A stretch of DNA of 64,000 nt, from NCBI GenBank assembly GCA_024516035.1, contig CM044963.1:18619113-18683112 (forward strand), in the 5' to 3' direction. A program made the translations under genes and the position numbers. This DNA is from Bactericera cockerelli. Its lineage: Eukaryota > Arthropoda > Insecta > Hemiptera > Triozidae. Shown here piece after piece: positions 55,771-64,000 of this stretch. The notes under the pieces are model-generated. The model worked only from the letters and a program-made list of their open reading frames with translations. It was not told where the DNA came from and ran no database searches. Position 1 is the first letter of the stretch, and each line of letters begins with the position of its first letter.

Positions 55771-56036
55771 GGTTAGGTGGAAGAGATTGCCATAGGCAAT
55801 AAGCCCGCCCTTTAGTTAGAACATTTATATTTTTATATATTTTCTATTCTTTTTCATTTTTATTGTATTTTTATTTATTTTATTTTATTCTTTTTACAAT
55901 TGATCAGTAATATATAAAAATCAGTAATATATAAATAAATAAAAAAAAAATGTTTCCATTTTTTCATTGTTAAAATTATTATTTGTATGTATAATGTCAT
56001 TTTGTATCTAATAAAGAGTTGTATAATAATAATAAT
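55771..56036 (+). mobile_element. Family A retroposon, near-full length
   Basis: It starts GGTTAGGTGGAAGAGATTGC, with CATAGGCAATAAGCCCGCCC and an AT-rich body, and ends CTAATAAAGAGTTGTATAAT plus an (ATA)n tail. It is flanked by diverged direct copies of GGCACTTTGGGTCGGTTG (55697-55757 and 56038-56098), 20 bp before the exon-5 acceptor. Confidence 0.75.
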
Positions 56037-56118
56037 TGGGCACTTTGGGTCGGTTGTCTAACCCTTTGAACGACCCTAAGAAATCCTAGAATAACCCATG
56101 GGTGATTTTCTTCCCCAG

Positions 56119-56252
56119 GAACCCCAACGACGCCCAAGACGGAGGCTCAGGCACGGACCTGCTTCACAACAGCGTGAGGACGGAGCGTAACAAGTTCAAG
56201 AATGTGGAGTGGACCGCTTACGAGAGCGTCCACAAGAAGTACCTGAGTCTAG
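56119..56252 (+). CDS. Nlg: Neuroligin, exon 5 of 5 in window
   Basis: The acceptor TTCCCCAG is followed by the base completing a Gly codon, then NPNDAQDGGSGTDLLHN and RTERNKFKNVEWTAYES, ending VHKKYLSL plus one base of a Gly codon. NPN...W..Y and KKYL are characteristic of neuroligin just before the end of the esterase-like fold. The donor CTAG/GTGAGT leaves phase 1. The next exons (stalk, transmembrane segment, cytoplasmic tail) are not found in the remaining 7.7 kb. The last 25 exon bases plus the donor have been amplified into a 47-bp tandem repeat that starts at this border. Reading through the first donor gives 13 further codons and then a stop at 56291-56293. Confidence 0.93.
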
Positions 56253-56358
56253 GTGAGTGCTTAAGTTTAGGAGGATCCACAAGAAGTACCTGAGTCTAGG
56301 TGAGTGCTTAAGTTTAGGAGGATCCACAAGAAGTACCTGAGTCTAGGTGAGTCCTTAA

Positions 56359-57137
56359 CACTTTGAGCCCATGAATACCATATGTGCCCCTCAGCTGACT
56401 TTCCATAAAAGACATGAGTACCATATTTAACCCTCACCCAACATTGCTCTGAGGACATGAGTACCCTCTGTGGTATTCACGACCTTCCTTACTTTGACGA
56501 CACGAATACTCTCCTCGGTATTCGTTTCTATGTATTTTGTATGGGAAATAGGTTCTAGTGGTCCTTGGGAACAATGTATGAGTGTTGGGTTCTGAAATTT
56601 GTGTAAATTAGGGTGGATATATAGGCATGGAATCTGGGGGGTGATTACTCTATATGGTACTCAGTTTTACCTATTGGAATAATGAAAAACAGGTGAGATT
56701 TTTTTTTACAATTAGGTATTGAAACACTGCTGAAAAGAACAACTTTATTGAATAACTAATTATATGAAGACAAAATAAATTCACAAAATTTGTATGTTCC
56801 TTATAATATGGGAACCCCCATCGAAAAAAAAAAAAACAAATTTACCAAAGAATCAAATGAGCAAATTGTATTTTGCTTATATTAGCAATATGGTACTCGT
56901 GTCTTTTGATGCAGATTTATCACAAGGGACATGAGTACCATATTTGGTACTCAAAGAAAAAGGTCAATAACTCATAAAGTATAAAAGTTACAGCCGAAAA
57001 TGGTATATGTATAGAATTTTTTTGATAAAATACACCATATTTTATAATAAAAAAATGTTGGTCCGACGGGTGCACAAGGCATAATTTGGCTTGGTCCCAG
57101 TAACCACTCTCCAATTCTAGCTTCGGGGCTCAAAGTG
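56359..57137. mobile_element. piggyBac-type MITE, 779 bp
   Basis: The element is bounded by TTAA at 56355-56358 and 57138-57141. Its ends are perfect 12-bp inverted repeats, CACTTTGAGCCC and GGGCTCAAAGTG. No transposase frame is visible. The interior repeats GAGTACCATAT-like motifs, including a short palindrome at 56933-56952. It is inserted in the TTAA that is part of every unit of the exon-derived 47-bp satellite. TTAA target duplication is the hallmark of piggyBac elements (established knowledge). Confidence 0.85.
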
Positions 57138-57470
57138 TTAAGTTTAGGAGGATTCACAAGAAGTACCTGAGTCTAGGTGAGTGCTTAAGTTTAGGGGGAT
57201 TCACAAGAAGTACTTGAGTCTAGGTCAGTGCTTAAGTTTAGGAGGATTCACAAGAAGTACCTGAGTCTAGGTCAGTGCTTAAGTTTAGGAGGATTCACAA
57301 GAAGTACCTGAGTCTAGGTGAGTGCTTAAGTTTAGGGGGATTCACAAGAAGTACTTGAGTCTAGGTCAGTGCTTAAGTTTAGGGGGATTCACAAGAAGTA
57401 CTTGAGTCTAGGTCAGTGCTTAAGTTTAGGAGGATTCACAAGAAGTACCTGAGCCTAGGTGAGTGCTTAA

Positions 57471-57630
57471 CACTTGAACGACCGGGTGTACCACGAGTGG
57501 TACACGCGTATCTGTAAGGAATGGACCGAGTGTACCACCGGTGGTACACGCATGCACTACGCCTGTGAATAGCCTAAACATCGCCGGTCCCACGGGAGAA
57601 CTGACTAAAAACATGCCGGTCGTCTATGTG
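57471..57630. mobile_element. Second TTAA-flanked MITE, 160 bp
   Basis: TTAA at 57467-57470 and 57631-57634 flanks a 160-bp segment whose ends (CACTTGAACGACCGG and CCGGTCGTCTATGTG) are imperfect inverted repeats. Two internal 9-bp-arm palindromes, GTGTACCAC with GTGGTACAC, occur near 57485-57506 and 57528-57549. It also sits in the 47-bp exon-derived satellite. It is probably a short non-autonomous piggyBac-like element. Confidence 0.7.
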
Positions 57631-58394
57631 TTAAGTTTCGGAGTTCACAAGAAGTACCTGAGTCTAGGTGAGTGCTTAAGTTTAGGAGGATTCACAAGAC
57701 GTACCTGAGTCTAGGTGAGCGCTTAAGTAATAGTTATAATCTTTTTACTTCTTTATCTTTTGCATATACATTTTTATGTTCCCATGAAGTACCTACTAGT
57801 GTACTTTTCGGGAACATTATCTCAACAATTTTCAATCTTCATCTTCATCTCACTTTGTTTCCATTTTCTTTCTTCTTTTTTTTGTTGTATTTGTCGAAGG
57901 GCATAAAGAATTACTTTAGTTTTGGTAAGTGCTTAAGTCTAGGTCAGTGCTTGAGTCTGCTAGCATCTATAAGAAGTACCTGATGAGCCTAGGTGACCCA
58001 TTCAAAGAAATCATCATGCTTGAGACAATACTTAGACGGCATTTTCCGTTCAGAAATGTCGAGATATTAATGTCAGTTCTGTAATGTACTCGTAATGAAA
58101 TAAAGGATGGTTAAGTTTCTTTTAAAGTAATTATCAACAATAACAATATCATTATGGCGAAATGTAAAAGTAAATTTGAAGCAAGGAATTATTTTTGGTT
58201 CCAAGTACGGCGGAAAGCTGCTTACGAAGTTTCCGCGGAAAACCCACACCAGAGAAGTCTGGCAAACTTTTACTCTGAAACCAACTTCATTCAAATAATA
58301 CGAGACAGTAACAGTAGTAGTCATCAAGTCATCATGGATCATGATGATTGTTTTGATAATGACATTAACAAGTGCTAGTGCTGATACTCTTATT

Positions 58395-58613
58395 CGTTGA
58401 TGATAATAACACTCTTTAGTGAAAGGTAACCACCAGACGAGGTTAATGCTCAAAGCATTTTCTACCACCTAACCCTCAGGGTCATATTATTATGTGGTCA
58501 CAAACTCAAATTAATGAGGAAAAAGTGATGCACTGGGTGGGATTCAAACCAACGGATCCCTACCCTACTTGGATTACCAGATTAGCGCGTTAAACACTTG
58601 ACTACCAGTGCAT
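58395..58613 (-). mobile_element. tRNA-headed SINE, family G
   Basis: Full reverse copy from CTCTTTAGTGAAAGGTAACC to TTGACTACCAGTGCA. Confidence 0.72.
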
Positions 58614-58896
58614 GGTATCTGAAGCCCGTTTTTTATCCAATTGCATGTTGGAAAATGCAACTTCATAGTTATTTTGGCGATTTTTACCAAGAGTGCATAT
58701 TGAGGATTTTTTTGAGGTAAAAAACTACTCGAAATATTGTATGTTTTGTGTAAGTAAGTAGATAGTAGTTGTACCATGCAAGCAACTATAGATAGGCCAA
58801 AGAGAAAGCGAGGAAGTTGCGAACATTGTTAGCTCGTGCCGTGAAACCGCTTTTGCATTACTTTAGGGAACTCTACCATTACATCCATGCCACTAC

Positions 58897-58990
58897 AAAA
58901 AGTCCAAGTCCTAATATCGCTGGACGTTGCTTAACTTCAGTGACAGAAAATTAACTGGCTTATTCAACGTGCCCCTGACGCAGGCAACCT
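58897..58990 (-). mobile_element. Decayed 5S-like head of family E
   Basis: GTCCAAGTCCTAATATCGC, GTTGCTTAACTTC and TTATTCAACGTGCC are the reverse complement of the 5S-like head with several substitutions. It abuts a fragment of tRNA-headed family O at 58845-58895. Confidence 0.6.
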
Positions 58991-59319
58991 ATACTATCCT
59001 GATCCTGATAATAGTATAACCGTGGTATGAAAACGTAAAAAACTGTCGTAAAAAACTGCTAAAAAAAAGAGAAAATAATATCAAATGATCTCTTCCTTTG
59101 ATATTTACCGACAAACTTCAAGACATCATTGTTGTCAGCTAACACACAGTCGTAATAACAAATTTGTTAGTAGAAAATGTTATTATGCCCTTTTTGAAAA
59201 AACTATGTTAGACAACAATAGTCTGTCGACCCGGCATCAAAATCTATAAATCTAGTATTCTAGTGAATGAAAGTCGATAACATTTTTGAAATAAAAAATA
59301 TGATTTATGATTTAAAAAG

Positions 59320-59555
59320 AAGTTATCATATTTGTGTTAATCACTTTCGTGATATCATAACTACCCAAACTCACTTTATTAAATCTACGCTGAAACCGGG
59401 ACTCCAGCAGTAAGCCCAAGACATATTATTATGTGGTAAAAATCCCAAATGAGAGGATAACTTGTCATGTCCCGGCTGGGTTTCGAACCCATGACCTCTG
59501 TACTATTTGGATTCGCAGAGTGCCGAATTTACCACTGAGCTACCGGGAGAGGCTT
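59320..59555 (-). mobile_element. Chimera of family H 3' part and family B
   Basis: The family H tail (59320-59402) stops at ACCGGGACT, and family B body plus complete head (CCCGGTAGCTCAGTGGTAAA on the minus strand) follows at 59403-59555. Both are in the same orientation with no spacer. Confidence 0.65.
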
Positions 59556-59781
59556 GTTCTTTAGCCGTTCAGTCCATTCCATTCAAATCAGGTGCACGTG
59601 ATTGCCTTTACCTCACTTTTTTCTGAGGAAGTAGGAATTACATTTCTATTAAATCTTTTTTTTTTTTCTCTTATCTTTGAGAGGGATAATTTAAGAGCGA
59701 GAAAAATTTCGTCTCTCGCCAAATAGCTTCCTCATGGTGCTCTAACACTTTAGGTTGCTATGACAGTTTGTAAAAGGTTTG

Positions 59782-59815
59782 GCTGGCAATAGTGGCAATA
59801 GCCACTATTGCCAGC
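59782..59815. repeat. Perfect 15-bp-arm hairpin
   Basis: GCTGGCAATAGTGGC and GCCACTATTGCCAGC around AATA. Not recognised as a terminator; it lies in intron or intergenic sequence. Confidence 0.85.
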
Positions 59816-60100
59816 AACACGTTAGCTTACATTTACATTAATCAATTTAAGAGTTTGACTAATACGTACAAAGAGTTTGACTAATAGGTACAAAGAGTTT
59901 AACTAATAGGTACAGATAAATATTATTGCTATTTCCGAGCACACATTGCCAATTTAAAAAAAAAAATCATGATAAGTATATATAAAAACTCATTTTAAAA
60001 GGTTACTTACCAGCGAGCAAGGTTAATGCTCAAAACATTTTCTACCACCTAAACTTCAGAGTATCTACCACCTAAATGAGGTTTAAAAAAGATTGGCTTT

Positions 60101-60243
60101 GCCCTTCGGGGCGTTTCTGGTGATTCTCGCTCGCATCAGTTCCTGAAACAAAAGATATCACAGGCCATCCAAAGGGGCAATAGCTCGAGCAACAGAGGCA
60201 CGCTTCCTCTCGGTAGTGAGTTGGAAGAAATGTTTTACCTTTG
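60101..60243 (+). pseudogene. LINE C-terminal fragment, second copy
   Basis: HQFLKQKISQAIQRGNSSSN followed by GTLPLGSELEEMFYL matches the end of the domain at 51540-52073. The upstream part is absent. Confidence 0.55.
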
Positions 60244-60504
60244 AAATATATTTTATTTATGTCCCTAAATGAGGGAGAAATCCAAGCAAAGGGGGTTATC
60301 AGATTTATGCAGTGGTTTCTTTATATTTACAACTTATCATTTCTTGGAAGTAAAAAGAAAAGAAAATATAGCAAGAGAAAGAGGAATGATAGGACGAGAG
60401 GGATTACACATGGGATGAAAATCGAAAATATTACCTTACAACCAGAGACTTACTTTACAGGGTGAAGTGGAAGGAATTTGACCATTATACAGATATATAA
60501 TTTG

Positions 60505-60675
60505 ACCTGGCGGGGTTGTTGCTTAAAGCATTTTCTACCATCTAACCTTCAGACTGTTGTCATCTGGTCATATCCTCAAATTAATGAGGAAAAATTCATT
60601 TATTGAGTGGGATTCGAACCAATGCTAACTGGATTACCAGACAAGCGCCTTAACCACAATACATGATTACCAAAG
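60505..60675 (-). mobile_element. Family G copy, diverged
   Basis: CATTTTCTACCATCTAACC and GGGATTCGAACCAATGC with CAAGCGCCTTAACCAC identify G. A second partial G fragment lies at 60000-60080. Confidence 0.6.
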
Positions 60676-60736
60676 CACGGTATTTGTAAAATATATGTCT
60701 TCTTTCTATAGCAATAACGGTCAAGGGACTAAATGA

Positions 60737-60850
60737 ATAATAATATCGCCTTATTTATAATAGTACTAGTGAATCCCAATATTCCAGCCGAAAGCCCAAC
60801 ACGTATTAAATATTATTTTTGTGGTTACAATACCTCACGAGAGGATAATG
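60737..60850 (-). mobile_element. Family B tail fragment
   Basis: AATATCGCCTTATTTATA and GAAAGCCCAACACG correspond to the reverse complement of the B body and tail. The copy is diverged. Confidence 0.5.
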
Positions 60851-60980
60851 AATTAATTAACAAAGATCGAACAAAAAGTTGAATTTGGCTAGAATTAAAA
60901 CAAATCCAAGTTCAGGATTGAACTTTAAAAGCTTTTGTGATAAATTTCACTTTAGAACGAATTATATAACGGGATTGAAA

Positions 60981-61020
60981 ATTATAGCTATAGCCCCCCA
61001 AGTTGGGCTATAGCTATAAT
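60981..61020. repeat. Perfect 16-bp-arm hairpin
   Basis: ATTATAGCTATAGCCC and GGGCTATAGCTATAAT around an 8-nt loop. The pairing continues outward (GGATTGA/TCAATCC) after a small bulge. Confidence 0.85.
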
Positions 61021-61633
61021 TCAATCCTTTTGAAACTCCGACTTGAGAGAGTGTCTGGCTTATTTTAAACTTAATTTTTTCTGATAGTTCAACCCTTAGA
61101 AAAATTCTATGATGTTGGACGGGATTAGAACCCAACACCCGCACTCATGGCTCTCAGACCACTGCACCCGTGACCCAGTATGACATATTGGGTTACAAAA
61201 GAGAGATTTCATCGGTTTTTTTTTCACGTTTTTTATTTAGTATTATCGAAAGCCAGGGTGAATGTGACTTAAATATAAAAATCTTTCCTTATCCACCACT
61301 TTCACCTCCTTTTTCTTCTTCCCTCTCCCTTATTCTTCCGTGCCATCCTCCTTGTATCTCCTTTTTACTCTTTCTTCTCCTATTTCTCGTCCTTTTTCTT
61401 TCCCTCCCCCTCCTCTCTCCCACAAAGGGACAAGAGAATAGCCAGAAAATCTCTGCGTATATTTTCTAATGTGGATATTTTTCATGATTTTTAAATATAT
61501 TATACTAGCTGTCTTTTTTTAAGACATAATTTTTCTGAGTGACCTAAGAGTGAAAATCCTGACAGGTGCCTACCTTCCTCGTGCAAATCTATTTGCCTCT
61601 GGCAGTTGAGGAAGTTACTAAAAAGAAACATTA

Positions 61634-62614
61634 TGAAACTCTTTATTAGTAGAACATAATTAATTAATTACATAAAAACAAATAATATTAAAAATTAAAA
61701 TGCAAAATCTACAATATTAATATAAACAAAATACAGGGTGGGGCAAAAGTCTGGAAACCCCTTAATAACTTTCGAATGGCTTCTTCGGTAAAATTAAAAT
61801 TTTGAAGGTAAACCGGACTAATACGACCTTCTTTTAAAGTCGGATCGATTTTTGTTACCGGCCCCCATGTCGGGGCCAGGGGGGCCAACTTCATTTTTTT
61901 AAATACGAACCCCCACCTTGCGATACATTTTTGGAAAGGTCTTTAAATAAGAAATACATTGGTGCAAATTTTATTTTTTTTAAATTAAACCTTTTCCAAA
62001 TGGCGTCCAACTTTGAGTATGCAGTAAATTCTGGAAACCCCTGAATATCTTTTGAAAGGGCTTTCTCAGTTAATTTAAAATTGTGCACGGTAAGTCGGGG
62101 TAATTAGACCTTTCCAAAAATGTATCACAAGGTGGGGTTTCGTATTTAAAAAAATGAAGTTGAACTCCCTGGCCCCAAAAAGGAGCCAGTAAAAAAAATT
62201 GGTCCAATTCTAATATAAGGTCTAATTACCAAGGATTACCGTACACAATTTTAAATTTGCTGAGAAAGTCCTCTCGAAAGATATTCAGGGGTTTCCAGAA
62301 TTTACTGCATACACAAAGTTGGACGCCATTTGCAAACAAATAATATTAAAAAAATAAAATTTGCACCAATGTATTTCTTATTTGAAGACCTTTCCAAAAA
62401 TGTATCGCAAAGTGGGGATTCGTATTTAAAAAAATAAAGTTGGCCCCCCTGGCCCCGACATGGGGGTCGGTAACAAAAATCGACCCCACTCTAAAAGAAG
62501 GTCTAATTAGCCCGGTTTACTGTACAAAATTTTAAGTTTACCAAAGAAGGCATTCGAAAGTTATTCAGGGGTTTCCAGACTTTTGCCCCACCCTGTATAT
62601 ACGTAATGATGTCC
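61634..62614 (-). mobile_element. Family A copy split by the palindromic element
   Basis: AACTCTTTATTAGTAGAACA at 61640 matches the family A copy at 7759-7951. After the palindromic insertion (61734-62595), GATGTCCTAACT at 62608 continues it before a family E fragment begins. Confidence 0.6.
61734..62595. mobile_element. 862-bp palindromic TA-flanked element
   Basis: The ends are CAGGGTGGGGCAAAAGTCTGG and its reverse complement, and TA at 61732-61733 and 62596-62597 is the likely target duplication of a Tc1/mariner-type transposase. The two halves are inverted copies over almost the full length. Inside each arm the terminal phrase CTGGAAACCCCT recurs (about 61752, 62031, and in reverse near 62288 and 62569), so it is a nested fold-back. 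No transposase frame is present. Confidence 0.85.
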
Positions 62615-62745
62615 TAACTGGGTGAGATTAATTTGAGTAGATGGTTTGTGAGTTTCTAGCAACCAAATTGAGGGTGTCCCCGTCGTGATATAATCATTGA
62701 TCATGCAGTTGAAAGTGACGTTAAATCCAAAAATTAAAAATCATT
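62615..62745 (+). mobile_element. Family E core and tail fragment
   Basis: CTGGGTGAGATTAATTTGAG and GTTGAAAGTGACGTTAAAT with an A-rich end match the 3' half of the 5S-headed SINE. It directly follows the remnant of a family A copy that was split by the palindromic element 61734-62595. Confidence 0.65.
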
Positions 62746-62749
62746 ACCA

Positions 62750-63340
62750 ACAGAAAGAATGACAGAACCAAAAAAATTTGACGTTCAATTATTTTCTGGT
62801 TGATTATTGGTTTCAGTCTAAAAACGCACATCACAGCCGTTACTATTCTAGGTACATCCACAGTTTGAGCTGAAATTTTACCATTTTTCCTCGTCTTCTT
62901 TTTTCATAATTAATATTTAAAAAAAAAAAAATCGCAGAGAAGAGTTTCAGGAATTTTACATAATTCTACTTTGAAAATATTATGACATGTGTTTCAAATT
63001 TGCGGAATGAAAACATGAAAGAGCGCAAGAGAGCGGAACGACGCGGCAGTCGAAAGCCAAAAGTAACGGAGGAGATGGCACTCGAAATTTTAAAAGTAAT
63101 TTGAAAAAGGTTATTTTTGTAATTTTAAAACAGGTATACCCACATACTTATTATGTTCATTTCCACAACCGAGTAAAAAAAAAACTAGTTAGTATGTATA
63201 ATTGTATACCTACAAATTACAGCATGCTGCAGTGTCAAAATATACACATAAGATATATAAAATGTTAAATACTTACATAATTATGCATTAATATTTTAAT
63301 TTTATCATTATTATTATTAGGTATTATTATTATTCACAGA
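62750..63340. other. No recognisable feature
   Basis: AT-rich sequence with short homopolymers; nothing supported. Confidence 0.45.
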
Positions 63341-63353
63341 ACTACCACGCATT

Positions 63354-63470
63354 TGTGCTCAAGGTGGTTACAGCGCTAGTCTGGTAATCCTTTTCGGAGG
63401 AATCCTTTGGATCTGTTGGTTCGGTGCTCAACACTAATGCAAGAATTTTTAATCATTACCTTATAATCAT
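63354..63470 (+). mobile_element. Family G head fragment
   Basis: CTCAAGGTGGTTACAGCGC, TAGTCTGGTAATCC and GATCTGTTGGTTCGG match a decayed G head. Another G copy (minus) starts at 63955 and is cut by the window end. Confidence 0.5.
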
Positions 63471-64000
63471 TACTTAATAGTAGCTACGACATCATGGTGA
63501 CCATATTGAAATGACAGTCAATGTAAGTTGTGTGAGGCTACATATTCCAACCTGTTGCTGTGGAAACCATGGGTGCTTGGAGTGTCGAATCTGAGAAATG
63601 GTTAGACCATTTGGCAAAGAAATTGATTGAAATGACGGGTGATACTCGTTCCAATCATTTTCTTTACAAAAAAAAAAAAAATGGTCTAGCCATTCAAAGA
63701 TGAAATGCTTCCGACCCTTCCGGAAGGACGGTCCCTGGGACAAGTTTTTTTTTCATAAAAATAAAATAAAAGGTGACTTATATTATTTTTAAATGTGTGA
63801 GCGCCGTGACTAAACACTTAGGCAATGTGCAGTGATTAGTTAATTTTAGTGTGCACAAACTCATTCAACAAGCAGACCCTTCAACAAGTCAGGCGAAAGA
63901 CTGAATACTCTGAATAGTATTAATTTGGTTATTTTTGATCGAGCTATAACAATATAAACACTCTTTAAAGGAATGTAACCACCAGGCGAGGTTAATGCTC

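Larger units (their letters stand above)
56253..57990 (+). repeat. 47-bp satellite derived from exon-5 end and splice donor
   Basis: The 47-bp unit contains CACAAGAAGTACCTGAGTC, TAG/GTGAGT and TTAAGTTTAGG. Donor-like junctions fall after 56252 (real), 56299 and 56346; then 57176, 57223, 57270, 57317, 57364, 57411 and 57458 (exactly 47 apart); then 57667 and 57714. Degenerate copies lie at 57905-57990. Several units have GTCAGT instead of GTGAGT. The array is interrupted by two TTAA-flanked MITEs (56359-57137 and 57471-57630). Because 47 is not divisible by three and stops occur, the copies are not extra coding exons. Confidence 0.92.

Noticed and set aside
56253..57714. Extra coding exons from the 47-bp units
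   Set aside because: The unit is not a multiple of three, contains in-frame stops and lacks acceptors.
57975..57990. CTGATGA hammerhead motif
   Set aside because: It belongs to a degenerate exon-derived unit and lacks a matching GAAA and stem II; the CTGATGA at 5185 (exon 1) and 51493 are rejected for the same reason.
58154..58378. 74-codon + strand frame
   Set aside because: No recognised motif, and codon use and AT content match surrounding non-coding DNA.

Overview
This is a non-coding-rich piece of an animal genome, almost certainly an arthropod and probably an insect. Its only cellular gene is a partial neuroligin: five GC-rich exons on the + strand, in an AT-rich background full of SINEs, Helitrons, MITEs, minisatellites and CT/GA tracts. 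No plasmid, phage or prokaryotic feature is present. A hemipteran such as a planthopper would fit the intron size and repeat load, but the sequence does not prove this.

Layout. The exons lie at 5162-5443, 8186-8465, 21071-21293, 45695-45846 and 56119-56252. The introns are about 2.7, 12.6, 24.4 and 10.3 kb. All five exons have GT/AG borders, and their phases (1, 2, 0, 2 between exons, 1 after the last) join into one open frame of about 357 codons. The product is the C-terminal half of the esterase-like ectodomain. The N-terminal exons and the stalk, membrane and cytoplasmic exons lie outside the window.

Repeats. At least seven short retroposon families are present. Several have tRNA-like heads: B, C, F, G, H and O. 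One (E) has a 5S rRNA-like head with helix I preserved and a perfect 11-bp target-site duplication (TSD). Families E and F share the same central and 3' sequence although their heads differ. Family A (about 180-260 bp) carries a conserved ATTGCC/GGCAAT stem and many copies. DNA transposons include two Helitron-like elements, one with an internal empty-site control; an 862-bp palindromic TA-flanked element; and two TTAA-flanked piggyBac-type MITEs. Fragments of a LINE C-terminal domain also occur. Satellite-like arrays have units of 63, 84, 42, 26, about 25, 22 and 47 bp, and a 2.37-kb block is tandemly duplicated.

Most notable. (1) A near-complete type I hammerhead ribozyme core lies on the minus strand at 48892-48934, at the tip of a long imperfect stem. 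A second hammerhead-like core lies 0.25 kb away in a repeat family seen elsewhere in the window. (2) The borders of neuroligin exons are locally duplicated: a 57-bp in-frame duplication of the exon-3 acceptor, extra copies of the exon-3 donor, and a 47-bp satellite made from the exon-5 3' end plus its splice donor, with at least 12 donor copies. (3) A SINE core is shared by tRNA-headed and 5S-headed elements.

Long open frames over the CT/GA tracts and satellite arrays are by-products of composition and of repeat units divisible by three. They are not annotated as genes.
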